DNA of 64,000 nucleotides from Janthinobacterium lividum (GTDB taxonomy: Bacteria; Pseudomonadota; Gammaproteobacteria; Burkholderiales; Burkholderiaceae_D): the NCBI RefSeq assembly GCF_034424625.1, contig NZ_CP139976.1, positions 5,270,001-5,334,000 of the forward strand, read 5' to 3'. Made by a program: the position numbers and the translations under genes. Positions 9,282-18,012 of this stretch are shown here, in pieces. A model generated the notes under the pieces. That model did no database searches. It saw only the letters and a program-made list of their open reading frames with translations, and had not been told where the DNA came from. Within the stretch, counting starts at the first letter, position 1, and every line of letters begins with the position of its first letter.

Positions 9282-9458
9282 CACACAAAAGGAAACGGCG
9301 GCATTGCGCCGCCGTTCCCAAGCCCCATCGGGACTTTAGTGAGGAATGTAAATTCACTCAAAACCACATCTGCGATGCGGCGAGTAGTTCCAAGACCTGC
9401 CAATCAAGTTAGTACTGACAACATAGTTGATATATCGCCCCTCCTTGAAAAGAACTAC
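9282..9458 (-). ncRNA. Candidate structured small RNA of about 175 nt
   Basis: On the minus strand a good sigma-70 promoter (TTGAAA, 16 bp, TATAGT at 9492-9465) predicts a start near 9458. The transcript would end at a GC-rich hairpin with a T tract at 9318-9285. The first 80 nt fold strongly: GTAGTTC pairs with GAACTAC, then CAAG with CTTG, enclosing ATCAA/TTGAT. No convincing reading frame fits between the promoter and the hairpin. It follows the S49 peptidase gene. I cannot assign it to a known RNA family; the length resembles 6S RNA but the sequence does not obviously match. This accounts for most of the gene-free stretch 9191-9557. Confidence 0.5.
9285..9318 (-). terminator. Intrinsic terminator of the candidate small RNA
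   Basis: Stem of about 11 bp (ggaacggcggc with gccgccgtttcc, one extra base in the second arm) and a short loop, followed on the minus strand by TTTTGTG. The T tract is moderate. Confidence 0.55.
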
Positions 9459-9464
9459 GCTTTC

Positions 9465-9492
9465 ACTATAGCCCAAGCAGCCCCGTTTTCAA
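9465..9492 (-). promoter_or_regulatory. Sigma-70 promoter of the candidate small RNA
   Basis: On the minus strand TTGAAA (9492-9487) and TATAGT (9470-9465) are separated by 16 bp. It lies just past the end of the S49 peptidase gene and points away from it. Confidence 0.55.
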
Positions 9493-9557
9493 GCCAATTT
9501 ACCACCTTATTGAAAATCATTCTCGATTGGCTTGCCTGCCAGCCAAGAGTGATGTCT

Positions 9558-10559
9558 TCAACGCAACGCCGGTTGTGACTGCTGCACGGCCGCCTTCATG
9601 GCGCCCGCACCCATGGCGGCGCCAAACTTTTTGAGCACCCGTTCCGGCAAGCCTTCATGCTGCGTGTAGTCGACGATGTCTTCCGCCTTGACGATATCGC
9701 GCGCCACGCTGTCGACCGTGCCGAAATCGTCGGCCAGGCCCATTTCCACGGCTTTCGCGCCCGTCCAGTACAGGCCGGAGAAGGTATCGGCCGTTTCCTT
9801 CAGGCGCTTGCCCCGTCCCGTGCGCACGACGTCGATGAATTGCTGGTGGATTTCATTGAGCATGCTCTGCGCATACGCCTTGTGTTTTTCCGTCAGTGGG
9901 CTGAACGGGTCCATGAAGCCCTTGTTCTCGCCCGCCGTCAGCAAGCGGCGCTCGACGCCGACCTTTTCCATCACGCCCGTGAAGCCGAAGCCATCCATCA
10001 GCACGCCGATGGAACCGACCACGCTGGCCTTGTTGACGTAGATGCGGTCGGCGGCGGCGGCGATGTAATAGCCGCCCGAGGCGCACATTTCATCGACCAC
10101 CACATATAAAGGCTTGTCCGGATAGCCCTTGCGCAGGCGTTGCATCTCTTCGACGATCATGCCGGCCTGCACGGGACTTCCGCCCGGACTATTAATATGC
10201 AGCACCACGGCCACCGAACCGGCATCGGAAAACGCCTTGTCCAGCGCGGGGATGACGACGGCGGCCGAGCCGCTGCCTTCGGACTCGATGGCGCCGCTGA
10301 TGTCGATCAGGGCCGTGTGGCGGCCCAGGGTTTCGCTGTCGTCGGCCGTGTTGTAGTCATAAAACACCCACAGGGCGAACAGCACGATCAGCAGGCTGAA
10401 GACCTTGAAAAAGATGCTCCAGCGGCGGTGTGCGCGTTGCTCTTGCAAAGTGGCAAATACCAGCTTTTCCAGCACGTCGCGCTCCCAGTGTCCCGCAGGG
10501 GCGCCGTGGCCGGCGGCTGGCGCGCTGCTGGCCAGCTTGTCATTCGTGTTATCGCTCAT
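9558..10559 (-). CDS. S49 family signal peptide peptidase (SppA/SohB-like)
   Basis: Membrane-bound serine protease that degrades leftover signal peptides. 333 residues, the short single-domain form. A hydrophobic anchor lies near residues 48-66 (WSIFFKVFSLLIVLFALWVF). The S49 core follows, with HINSPGGSPVQAGMI, the nucleophile in CASGGYYIAAAAD, GSIGVLMDGFGFTGVMEKV, and the TAGENKG segment that carries the likely general-base Lys. Last gene of the minus-strand series rluC-HAD-Rieske-S49, 39 bp after the Rieske gene. Confidence 0.92.
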   Translation of the reverse strand: MSDNTNDKLASSAPAAGHGAPAGHWERDVLEKLVFATLQEQRAHRRWSIFFKVFSLLIVLFALWVFYDYNTADDSETLGRHTALIDISGAIESEGSGSAAVVIPALDKAFSDAGSVAVVLHINSPGGSPVQAGMIVEEMQRLRKGYPDKPLYVVVDEMCASGGYYIAAAADRIYVNKASVVGSIGVLMDGFGFTGVMEKVGVERRLLTAGENKGFMDPFSPLTEKHKAYAQSMLNEIHQQFIDVVRTGRGKRLKETADTFSGLYWTGAKAVEMGLADDFGTVDSVARDIVKAEDIVDYTQHEGLPERVLKKFGAAMGAGAMKAAVQQSQPALR

Positions 10560-10598
10560 GGTTCACTTTGCTTAAATTACAGAAAGCCCGTCCCGGCC

Positions 10599-10976
10599 TC
10601 AGGCCGGCAGTGGCTGGACATATTCGTCGGGTTGCCAGTACAGCTGGCCATCGCGCTCGGCCACGGCGATCGGACGCAGGCGTCCGCCCTTGCAGGGGCC
10701 GCCCGCGCAGTAGCCGCTTTCCGGCACATAGATGGCGCCATGCGTCGAACACATCAGGTACAAGCCGCTGGACTCGAAAAACTCGCCTTCAGCCCAGTCC
10801 AGCTCGATCGGCACGTGGGCGCAGCGGTTCAGGTAGCCATACGCCTTGCCGCCATGACGCACGACAAAACCGGTGGTCGCTTCGCCACCGGCCGAGACGG
10901 GAAAGCGCACGCCCTTGCCGCCATCGGCCACGGCGTCGGCGGCGCAAATGAATACATCGACAACATCGTTCATCAT
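10599..10976 (-). CDS. Small Rieske [2Fe-2S] protein
   Basis: 125 residues, a single Rieske domain like the ferredoxins or regulatory subunits of NirD/BphA3 type. Cluster ligands are visible as C-A-H (NRCAHVPIELDW) and C-S-T-H (YLMCSTHGAIY), 16 residues apart. The start ATG (10976) overlaps the stop of the upstream HAD gene by 4 bp, which decides the start and shows coupling. This gene between a HAD phosphatase and an S49 peptidase downstream of rluC is a familiar betaproteobacterial arrangement. The electron-transfer partner is unknown. Confidence 0.88.
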   Translation of the reverse strand: MMNDVVDVFICAADAVADGGKGVRFPVSAGGEATTGFVVRHGGKAYGYLNRCAHVPIELDWAEGEFFESSGLYLMCSTHGAIYVPESGYCAGGPCKGGRLRPIAVAERDGQLYWQPDEYVQPLPA

Positions 10977-11647
10977 GCGTGCTCGCTCAGCCATTGATGC
11001 AGGTCGGCCACCGTGGCGGCCGAATACAGGGGATGGCAAGCTTGCAACTGCTCGACAGGATGCGCTCCATACTCTACGGCAATACTGGCCGCGCCTGCAT
11101 TGCTTGCCATCAACAAATCATGACTGGTGTCGCCGATCATCACGGTGCGGCGCATATCCTGCCCCAGTTCGCGCGTCAGCTCCTGCAGCATGGCCGGATG
11201 GGGCTTGGAAAAGGTTTCGTCAGCACAACGCGTCGCATCGAACAGGGACAGCAGCTTGACGGCATTCAGGGAGCGGTTCAGGCCGACGCGGCTCTTGCCC
11301 GTGGCCACCGCCAGGAAATACGCCTGCTGCGACAAATCCTGCAGCATCTCGTAGACGCCGGGAAACAAGGCCAGCTCATGGTCGCGCGACAAGTAGTGAT
11401 AGCGGTAGCGCTCGGCCATGCGCGCATGGAATTTCGGCTCCACGTCGGGCATCACCAGCTGCATGGCTTCCTGCAAGCCCAGGCCAATCACGTGCGAAGC
11501 GAGCAACTCGGTGGGAATTGGCAAGCCCAGGTCTTTGGCCGACGCCTGGATGCACTTGACGATGGTCGAGGTACTGTCTATCAGGGTACCGTCCCAATCG
11601 AAGACGATCAGATCAAATTGCTTTCTTGCCATGTTTCCCGACGGCAT
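10973..11647 (-). CDS. HAD-IA family phosphatase (phosphoglycolate phosphatase-like)
   Basis: Haloacid dehalogenase-type phosphatase of 224 residues. Motif I is FDWDGTLIDST, with the nucleophile and acid/base Asp pair; motif II is the Thr in AVATGKSRVGLN; motif III is the Lys in FSKPHPAM; motif IV is VMIGDTSHDLLMA. I chose the ATG at 11647 (MPSGNMARKQ) because AAGGAG lies 9 bases upstream; the ATG at 11632 (MARKQFD) is the alternative. It lies 62 bp after rluC and overlaps the Rieske gene. Resembles Gph, but substrate cannot be assigned. Confidence 0.88.
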   Translation of the reverse strand: MPSGNMARKQFDLIVFDWDGTLIDSTSTIVKCIQASAKDLGLPIPTELLASHVIGLGLQEAMQLVMPDVEPKFHARMAERYRYHYLSRDHELALFPGVYEMLQDLSQQAYFLAVATGKSRVGLNRSLNAVKLLSLFDATRCADETFSKPHPAMLQELTRELGQDMRRTVMIGDTSHDLLMASNAGAASIAVEYGAHPVEQLQACHPLYSAATVADLHQWLSEHA

Positions 11648-11709
11648 AGCCGTCGGCTCCTTGAGAATGAATAATGGCCTGACTATCTTGTGGATAGTCC
11701 CGGCCACAC

Positions 11710-12705
11710 TTAACGTGGGGCAACGGCCAATGGTTTGCCCAAGCTTACCAAGAAACGTTCGCATTCGGCAGCCAGCGGCGCGTTCAGGGTCATCGTCTTG
11801 CCCGTTTCCGGATGCGTAAACGTGATCTGGTGCGCGTGCAGGAACATGCGTTTCAGGGCGCCGCGCGTGCTGTCGGCTTTCAACAGCGCACGGTTGAGGG
11901 CAAAGTCGCCATATTTATCGTCGCCGGCGATGGGAAAACCGGACGAAGACAGGTGCACGCGGATCTGGTGCGTGCGTCCCGTCTTCAATTCCGCTTCCAG
12001 CAAGGCGAAGTTGTGATATTTATGCAACAGTGAAAACACCGTGTGCGACGCCAGGCCATCGGCCTGCACGGCCACCCGTCGCTCGCCTTCGGCCGTCGTA
12101 TATTTATGCAGCGGCAACTTGATATGCTGGCGCGCATTCTTCCAGTCGCCGGCCACCAGCACCAGGTAGCGCTTGTCGGTGACGCCATCGCGCATCTGCT
12201 CGTGCAAGTTCGTCAACGCCGAGCGTTTCTTTGCCAGCAACAGCAGTCCGGACGTGTCGCGGTCCAGGCGGTGCACCAGTTCCAGGAACTTGGCGTCGGG
12301 GCGCGAAGCGCGCAATTGCTCGATCACGCCGAACGACACGCCCGAGCCGCCATGCACGGCCACGCCGGCCGGCTTGTCGATGACGAGCAGCTGCGCATCT
12401 TCAAAGATGATCTTGAATTCGGCGGCCGGCGCGCCCGTGGGCGCCTTTTCGGCCACGCGCACGGGGGGAATGCGCACCACGTCGCCGGCGGCGAGACGGT
12501 ACAGCTGATCGATACGGCCTTTATTAACCCGCACTTCTCCCGATCGCAAGATCCGGTAGATGTGGCTTTTAGGCACTCCCTTGCACACTCTTAATAAGTA
12601 GTTGTCGATGCGCTGGCCTGCTTCTTCCTCGGCGATCGTTACGAATTGGGCTTGCGGCTGAACCGGGGGTGTTGAAGGGGGAACAACATCATTTTGACTC
12701 TTCAT
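11710..12705 (-). CDS. rluC: 23S rRNA pseudouridine synthase RluC
   Basis: Modifies uridines 955/2504/2580 (E. coli numbering) of 23S rRNA. 331 residues. S4 domain near residues 30-90 (QRIDNYLLRVCKGVPKSHIYR), then the catalytic motif HRLDRDTSGLLLLAKK with the essential Asp, followed by LKTGRTHQIRVHLSSSGFPI. RluC rather than RluD because it is divergent from rne, the classical arrangement, and has the short N-terminal extension MKSQNDVVPPSTPP. First gene of a four-gene operon. Confidence 0.93.
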   Translation of the reverse strand: MKSQNDVVPPSTPPVQPQAQFVTIAEEEAGQRIDNYLLRVCKGVPKSHIYRILRSGEVRVNKGRIDQLYRLAAGDVVRIPPVRVAEKAPTGAPAAEFKIIFEDAQLLVIDKPAGVAVHGGSGVSFGVIEQLRASRPDAKFLELVHRLDRDTSGLLLLAKKRSALTNLHEQMRDGVTDKRYLVLVAGDWKNARQHIKLPLHKYTTAEGERRVAVQADGLASHTVFSLLHKYHNFALLEAELKTGRTHQIRVHLSSSGFPIAGDDKYGDFALNRALLKADSTRGALKRMFLHAHQITFTHPETGKTMTLNAPLAAECERFLVSLGKPLAVAPR

Positions 12706-13391
12706 TTACTATGTCTTCCCAGAAATCTCTCTAAGTCCTTCATTTTGAATATATAATTGTTTTTGCTGCGGCCCTGGCTGCTGCGAGTGTAAGAATAAAA
12801 GCACATTTTACACAGGGGCGTCTCCACCGGCCTCGCCAAATTGCAAATTCGGTGGAAAAAAATGTATATGCACCATCCCTGCGCGAATCAAGGTTGCACC
12901 GTAGTTGTAATCGGATAACGCGTGGAGATGCTGAAGTGAGTGTATTGGATTATAAGGATAAGTACCCGTTAGCGCGACTTATCGAGTCGGGCTCGCGGGT
13001 TGATGAAGTTGATAACGCTTGCCGTTTTCGCCAAACCCCGTATGCGGCCACAATACTGAGGGTTGTCGATGAATAGGCTGAGGCCAAGCCTCGCCATCGC
13101 GATCCCTGTAATGAGCCGGCTTACGATTTGGCTCTGAATTTGCTGACCACTTGCATTCTCTGCCCCCGACATCCGGGCTGCTTCAGATGAGTTGCAAGTG
13201 TCCTGTGCACTCGGCATGACGATCGACCTCACCGCGCCTGTTGCGGCCGTAACGTATACCTCGTACGCGTTGTTGCTCCGCACGCCTAGGCATTTCCCCC
13301 GCCAGCACTCCCGTTCTCGCATATATCCCTGTACTTCGCCGCTTCCCCGGAAGCGGCTTTGAGATGGCCTACGGGTCGCGGAGTTATAAAA
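12706..13391 (+). promoter_or_regulatory. Long rluC-rne intergenic region, probable rne leader
   Basis: 686 bp without a convincing gene between divergent rluC and rne. In E. coli the long rne 5' leader mediates autoregulation by RNase E; a similar role here is inference. Direct observations are an AT-rich stretch near 12740-12780 that could hold promoters for either gene, and a perfect stem (gccgcttcc at 13338-13346 with ggaagcggc at 13349-13357) 35 bases before the rne start. A frame at 12852-13076 has no sign of being a gene. Confidence 0.5.
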
Positions 13392-16300
13392 ATGAAACGC
13401 ATGTTGTTTAATGCCACGCAGCAAGAAGAACTGCGCGTAGCGATTGTCGACGGACAAAAACTGATCGACATCGATATCGAGACAGCCGGGCGCGAACAGC
13501 GCAAATCCAACATCTACAAGGGCGTGATCACGCGCATCGAGCCATCGCTCGAAGCGTGCTTCGTCAGCTATGGCGAAGACCGCCACGGCTTCCTGCCTTT
13601 CAAGGAAGTTGCCCGCACGTACTTCCGTGAAGGCGTGGACGTGCGTAACGCTTCCGTCAAGGAAGCGCTGCGCGAAGGCCAGGAAATCATGGTCCAGGTG
13701 GAAAAGGAAGAGCGCGGCAACAAGGGCGCCGCCCTGACCTCGTTCGTCTCGCTGGCCGGCCGTTACCTGGTCCTGATGCCGAACAACCCGCGTGGCGGTG
13801 GCGTATCGCGCCGCGTGGAAGGTGAAGAGCGCCAGGAATTGCGCGAAACCATGGATAAACTGGACTTGCCTGCTGGCATGTCCGTCATTGCCCGCACGGC
13901 AGGCATCGGCCGCAACGTCGATGAGCTGCAGTGGGACTTGAATTACCTGATGCAACTGTGGCGCGCCATCGAAGGCGCCGGCAAGTCGGCCAACGGCGCC
14001 TTCCTGATCTACCAGGAATCGTCGCTCGTCATCCGCGCCATCCGCGACTACTTCCAGCCCGACATCGGCGAGATCCTGATCGACACCGACGAGATCTACG
14101 ACCAGGCGCACCAGTTCATGAGCCACGTGATGCCCGACATGGTGCACCGCGTAAAACGCTACAGCGACGACGTGCCGCTGTTCTCGCGCTTCCAGATCGA
14201 ACACCAGATCGAAACGGCCTACAGCCGCACCGTGCCGTTGCCATCGGGCGGCGCCATCGTGATCGACCACACGGAAGCGCTGGTGTCCGTCGACGTCAAC
14301 TCGGCCCGCGCCACGCGCGGCTCGGACATCGAGACGACCGCCTTCAACACCAACTGCGAAGCGGCCGAAGAAGTGGCCCGCCAGCTGCGTCTGCGCGACT
14401 TGGGCGGCCTGATCGTCATCGACTTCATCGACATGGAAGTGGCGAAGAATCAGCGCGAAGTGGAACAGCGTCTGAAAGATGCGCTGCACCATGACCGTGC
14501 CCGTGTACAAATGGGCAAGATTTCCCGCTTCGGCCTGATGGAACTGTCGCGCCAGCGCCTGCGCCCTTCGCTGTCCGAAGGCTCGCACGTGACGTGCCCG
14601 CGCTGCTCCGGCACCGGCCACATCCGCGATACGGAGTCGTCCGCCCTGCAGGTGCTGCGCATCATCCAGGAAGAGGCGATGAAGGAAAACTCGGCCACCA
14701 TCCACGTGCAGGTGCCCGTGGACGTGGGCGCCTTCCTGCTGAACGAAAAGCGCGGCGAAGTACTGAAAATCGAGAACCGCCACCGCATCGCCGTGATCCT
14801 GATTCCGAACAAGCATCTGGAAACGCCGCACTACAAGCTCGAGCGCATCAAGCACGACGATCCGCGTCTGGAAGACAGCCAGGCCAGCTACAACCTGGCT
14901 GAAAGCGCTGAAACCGACATGGCTTACAGCAAGCGCCAGAAGGAAGAAGCCAAGCCGCGCCAGGAAGCCGTCGTCAAGACGATCACCCCTGACCAGCCGG
15001 CACCGCTGGTCGAGCGCAAGCCCGTCGAAGCGAAACCGGCTCCCGTGGCCGCGCCTGCCGCACCACAGGGCTTGATCGCCAAGATCATCAGCTTCTTCAC
15101 CGGCGCCCCGGCACCGGTGGCACCGGCACCCGCCCCTGTCGCACCAGCCAAGCCGGCCGGCGCCGACCGCGGCGACCGCAACAGCCGTGGCCCGCGTGGC
15201 CGTGGCCGCAACGGCAAGCCTGGCCGCGAAGAACGCGAACCGGGCCAGGGCCGTCCAGCCCAGGACGATGCAGCAGCGGAAGCACTGGAAAAAGCGGCAC
15301 GTCCGCCACGCCCACCGCGTCCGCCACGCGAACCGCGTGAAGCCCGCGAAGGCGGCGATGCAACGGCAGCGCCACGCGAACGGGGCGAACGTCCTGAGCG
15401 CGCCGAGCGTCCGGAACGCGCAGAACGTCCAGAGCGCGCCGAACGTCCGCCACGCCAGCCACGCGAAGGCCGCGAACCACGCGCCGACAAGGCTGTTGTT
15501 GCTGAAGTGAAAGCTGAAGAGCTGGCACTGGTTGGCGCCACCGCCAGCGCAGTGAATGTCATCGTGCCGTCCAACGGCCCGGAATCCGACGCCGCACCGG
15601 CGAACCTGCTGAAAGCGCCGGCCAATGCCGGTCCTGAAGGCGAAGAGACGGAAAACGACGTGGAAGGCGAAGAACCGCGCCGCCGCCGCCGCCGTGGTGG
15701 CCGCAACCGCAACCGCCGCGACCGCGAAACGGGCGAGCTGATCGAATCGGCAAACGGTGAAAACGAAGGCCAGGACGCACCGGTAATCAGCTTCACGGTT
15801 GCTCCGGCGCCGGAAGCTGCCGCCGATGCCGCTCCAGTAGCCGTCGTGGCTGCCGCCGCTGTCGTCGCCGTCGCTGCGCCAGTGGAAGCTGCTGCCGAAA
15901 CCGCCCCTGCCGTCGTGGCTGAAGTGGTCGAAGTGGTCGAAATCGCCAAGGTCGCGGACATCGCCAAGGTCGAAGAAGCCGCACCAGCCGCTGAAGTGAT
16001 CGTAGCGCCAGCCCCTGTGGAAGCGGCTGCAGCGCAAGCTGAACCAGCCGCTGCCGAACCAGTGCCAGCTGCCGAGTACAGCTTTGCCGAGAAAACGGAA
16101 GCTGCACCGGCGCAAGCGCCTGCTCCAGCGGAAGTCATCGTCGAAGCGGCGCCAGTCGTGGAAACGGTTGCTGTCGTGGAAACCGTCGCCGTAGCTGAAG
16201 AAGCGCCAGTCGCCGAAGCGGCACCGGCCGTGGTGGAAGCGGCCCCGGTGGTTGCCGAAGTGGCTCCCGCCCCTGTTCCTGCACCTGCTCCGGCGCCACC

Positions 16301-16553
16301 CCCTGTGGCGGCTCCTGCTCCGGCTCCTGCTCCTGCTCCGGCTCCTGCTGCGCCAGTCGCCGCGCCGCTGGACTTGAGCGCAGTGCTCGGTTCGGCCGGC
16401 CTGACCCTGGCTGCCACCGATCCGGAAAAACTGCGCCTGGCGCAGGAAGCGGCTGCCAAGGCAGTTGCTCCCGTGCGCAAGCCGCGCGAACGCAAGCCAT
16501 TGCCGCCGCAATCGGATGAGCCGTTGATCCAGGTCAACACGCAACGTCCATAA
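13392..16553 (+). CDS. rne: Ribonuclease E
   Basis: Endoribonuclease and degradosome scaffold. 1053 residues from the ATG at 13392 (MKRMLFNATQQEELRVAIVD). The order is an S1 domain (about 35-120: IYKGVITRIEPSLEACFVSY), 5' sensor, the DNase I-like domain with SVDVNSARAT and IVIDFIDM carrying the metal-binding Asp residues, and the Zn-link CPRCSGTGH near residue 401. After about residue 510 comes a disordered C-terminal half rich in Arg, then Ala/Pro/Glu/Val, including repeated RPERAE units and a run of Ala-Pro pairs near 16275-16350. A short conserved tail follows. A terminator lies directly downstream. Confidence 0.97.
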   Translation: MKRMLFNATQQEELRVAIVDGQKLIDIDIETAGREQRKSNIYKGVITRIEPSLEACFVSYGEDRHGFLPFKEVARTYFREGVDVRNASVKEALREGQEIMVQVEKEERGNKGAALTSFVSLAGRYLVLMPNNPRGGGVSRRVEGEERQELRETMDKLDLPAGMSVIARTAGIGRNVDELQWDLNYLMQLWRAIEGAGKSANGAFLIYQESSLVIRAIRDYFQPDIGEILIDTDEIYDQAHQFMSHVMPDMVHRVKRYSDDVPLFSRFQIEHQIETAYSRTVPLPSGGAIVIDHTEALVSVDVNSARATRGSDIETTAFNTNCEAAEEVARQLRLRDLGGLIVIDFIDMEVAKNQREVEQRLKDALHHDRARVQMGKISRFGLMELSRQRLRPSLSEGSHVTCPRCSGTGHIRDTESSALQVLRIIQEEAMKENSATIHVQVPVDVGAFLLNEKRGEVLKIENRHRIAVILIPNKHLETPHYKLERIKHDDPRLEDSQASYNLAESAETDMAYSKRQKEEAKPRQEAVVKTITPDQPAPLVERKPVEAKPAPVAAPAAPQGLIAKIISFFTGAPAPVAPAPAPVAPAKPAGADRGDRNSRGPRGRGRNGKPGREEREPGQGRPAQDDAAAEALEKAARPPRPPRPPREPREAREGGDATAAPRERGERPERAERPERAERPERAERPPRQPREGREPRADKAVVAEVKAEELALVGATASAVNVIVPSNGPESDAAPANLLKAPANAGPEGEETENDVEGEEPRRRRRRGGRNRNRRDRETGELIESANGENEGQDAPVISFTVAPAPEAAADAAPVAVVAAAAVVAVAAPVEAAAETAPAVVAEVVEVVEIAKVADIAKVEEAAPAAEVIVAPAPVEAAAAQAEPAAAEPVPAAEYSFAEKTEAAPAQAPAPAEVIVEAAPVVETVAVVETVAVAEEAPVAEAAPAVVEAAPVVAEVAPAPVPAPAPAPPPVAAPAPAPAPAPAPAAPVAAPLDLSAVLGSAGLTLAATDPEKLRLAQEAAAKAVAPVRKPRERKPLPPQSDEPLIQVNTQRP

Positions 16554-16584
16554 GCGCGCCGGGTTCGCCCAGCCGCCAATGATG

Positions 16585-16613
16585 AAAGGGGAAGCTCAGG
16601 CTTCCCCTTTTTT
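16585..16613 (+). terminator. Intrinsic terminator after rne
   Basis: 11-bp stem (aaaggggaagc, 16585-16595, with gcttccccttt, 16600-16610) and 4-base loop followed by T residues. Lies about 30 bp after the rne stop and before chrA. Confidence 0.85.
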
Positions 16614-16645
16614 ACGTCCACTTCTTTGCCAGCCATCCGCCCGCC

Positions 16646-17983
16646 ATGCACGAGAACGCCAATCAAGCTCCCGCCCCCGTCAGCCTGCGCAGCGCCTTCC
16701 GCTACTGGCTCAAGCTCGGTTGCGTCAGTTTTGGCGGCCCGGCCGGGCAAATCGCCATGATGCATGCGGAGCTGGTGGAAAAGCGACGCTGGATTTCCGA
16801 GCAGCGCTTCCTGCACGCCCTCAACTACTGCATGCTGCTGCCGGGGCCGGAAGCGACCCAGCTGGCCATCTACATCGGCTGGCTGATGCACCGCACGCGC
16901 GGCGCCCTGGTGGCGGGCCTGCTGTTTTTGCTGCCCTCGCTGCTGGTGCTGATCGTGCTGTCCTGGCTCTACATGGCGTATGGCCATGTGGGCGCCATTG
17001 CCGGCGTCCTGTACGGCATCAAGCCGGCCGTCGTCGCCATCGTGCTGGCGGCCGCCTGGCGTCTGGGCCGGCGCACCTTGCGCAGCCCCGGCCTGATCGC
17101 CATCGCGGCGGGCGCATTTGTCGCCATCGCCGCGCTACAGCTGCCATTTCCGCTGATCGTGCTCGCCGCCGCCCTGCTGGGCATGGCGGGCGGCCGCTGG
17201 CTGCCGGGCCACTTTCATCTGGGCGGCACGCAACATGTCGGCGCAGCCCGCTACGGCGCAGCCCTGATCGATGACGACACGCCCACGCCGGAGCACGCGC
17301 GCTTCAGCTGGCCGCGCCTGCTTGGCACGGCCGCCGTGGGCCTGGCCCTGGCCTTCCTCGCCTGGCTGGGCCTGGCGCTGGCGGGCGGCGCGGACCAGCC
17401 GCTGGCGCAGATGGGCGTGTTTTTCAGCAAGGCGGCCCTGCTCACGTTTGGCGGCGCGTATGCCGTGCTGCCCTACCTGGTGCAGGGCACCGCCGAGCAC
17501 TACCACTGGATCACCAGCGCGCAAATGATGGATGGCCTGGCGCTGGGCGAAACGACGCCCGGCCCCCTGATCATGATCGTCGCCTTCATCGGTTTTGTCG
17601 GCGGCTGGAGCCATGCCGTGACAGGGGAGCAGCTGTGGCTGGCGGGCGTGTGCGGCGCGCTCGTCGCCAGCTGGTTCACCTTCCTGCCCTCGTTCATCTT
17701 CATCCTGGCCGGCGCGCCGCTGGTGGAAGCGTCGCGCGGCAATTTGCGCCTGAGCGCGCCCCTGACGGCCATCTCGGCAGCCGTGGTGGGCGTCATCGCC
17801 AGCCTGGCGCTGTTCTTTGGCCGCCATGTCTTCTGGCAAGAAAACCCGCTGCCGCACTGGGACTGGCTGGCGATGTTCATCGCGCTGGCGGCCGGCGTGG
17901 CGCTGATCAGGTTTCAAGTGGGCACCATCAAATTGCTGCTCGCCTGTGCCATCTTCGGCCTCGTGCTATCGTATCTGCCTTGA
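16646..17983 (+). CDS. chrA: Chromate transporter ChrA, two-domain form
   Basis: CHR-superfamily membrane protein that expels chromate. 445 residues, the long form with two homologous halves. The first half has FRYWLKLGCVSFGGPAGQIA and LPGPEATQLAIYIGW; the second has FFSKAALLTFGGAYAVLPYL and TTPGPLIMIVAFIGFVGGW. About ten to twelve hydrophobic segments. No chrB or other chromate-response gene nearby, so the actual substrate is not proven. Ends 29 bp before moaA on the same strand. Confidence 0.93.
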   Translation: MHENANQAPAPVSLRSAFRYWLKLGCVSFGGPAGQIAMMHAELVEKRRWISEQRFLHALNYCMLLPGPEATQLAIYIGWLMHRTRGALVAGLLFLLPSLLVLIVLSWLYMAYGHVGAIAGVLYGIKPAVVAIVLAAAWRLGRRTLRSPGLIAIAAGAFVAIAALQLPFPLIVLAAALLGMAGGRWLPGHFHLGGTQHVGAARYGAALIDDDTPTPEHARFSWPRLLGTAAVGLALAFLAWLGLALAGGADQPLAQMGVFFSKAALLTFGGAYAVLPYLVQGTAEHYHWITSAQMMDGLALGETTPGPLIMIVAFIGFVGGWSHAVTGEQLWLAGVCGALVASWFTFLPSFIFILAGAPLVEASRGNLRLSAPLTAISAAVVGVIASLALFFGRHVFWQENPLPHWDWLAMFIALAAGVALIRFQVGTIKLLLACAIFGLVLSYLP

Positions 17984-18012
17984 ACGACTCAACGTAAGTG
18001 GTATCACCTTTC

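Noticed and set aside
8843..9403. Minus-strand frames overlapping the small hypothetical gene at 8819
   Set aside because: They run through the terminator hairpin of the candidate RNA and lack a ribosome-binding site.
9282..9458. Identification of the 9.4-kb RNA as 6S RNA
   Set aside because: Length is similar but I cannot see the extended central bubble or conserved ends, so only a generic RNA call is made.
12852..13076. 74-codon frame in the rne leader
   Set aside because: No ribosome-binding site and no recognisable features; it lies in a region expected to be untranslated.
12969..16544. 1191-codon open frame antisense to rne
   Set aside because: It is the mirror of the RNase E coding sequence in GC-rich DNA; its Arg/Ser/Phe/His-rich translation has no family features.
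14924..16987. 687-codon antisense frame across the 3' half of rne and the start of chrA
   Set aside because: The Ala/Gly/Ser/Thr-rich product is the complement of the Ala/Pro repeats of RNase E and crosses a terminator.
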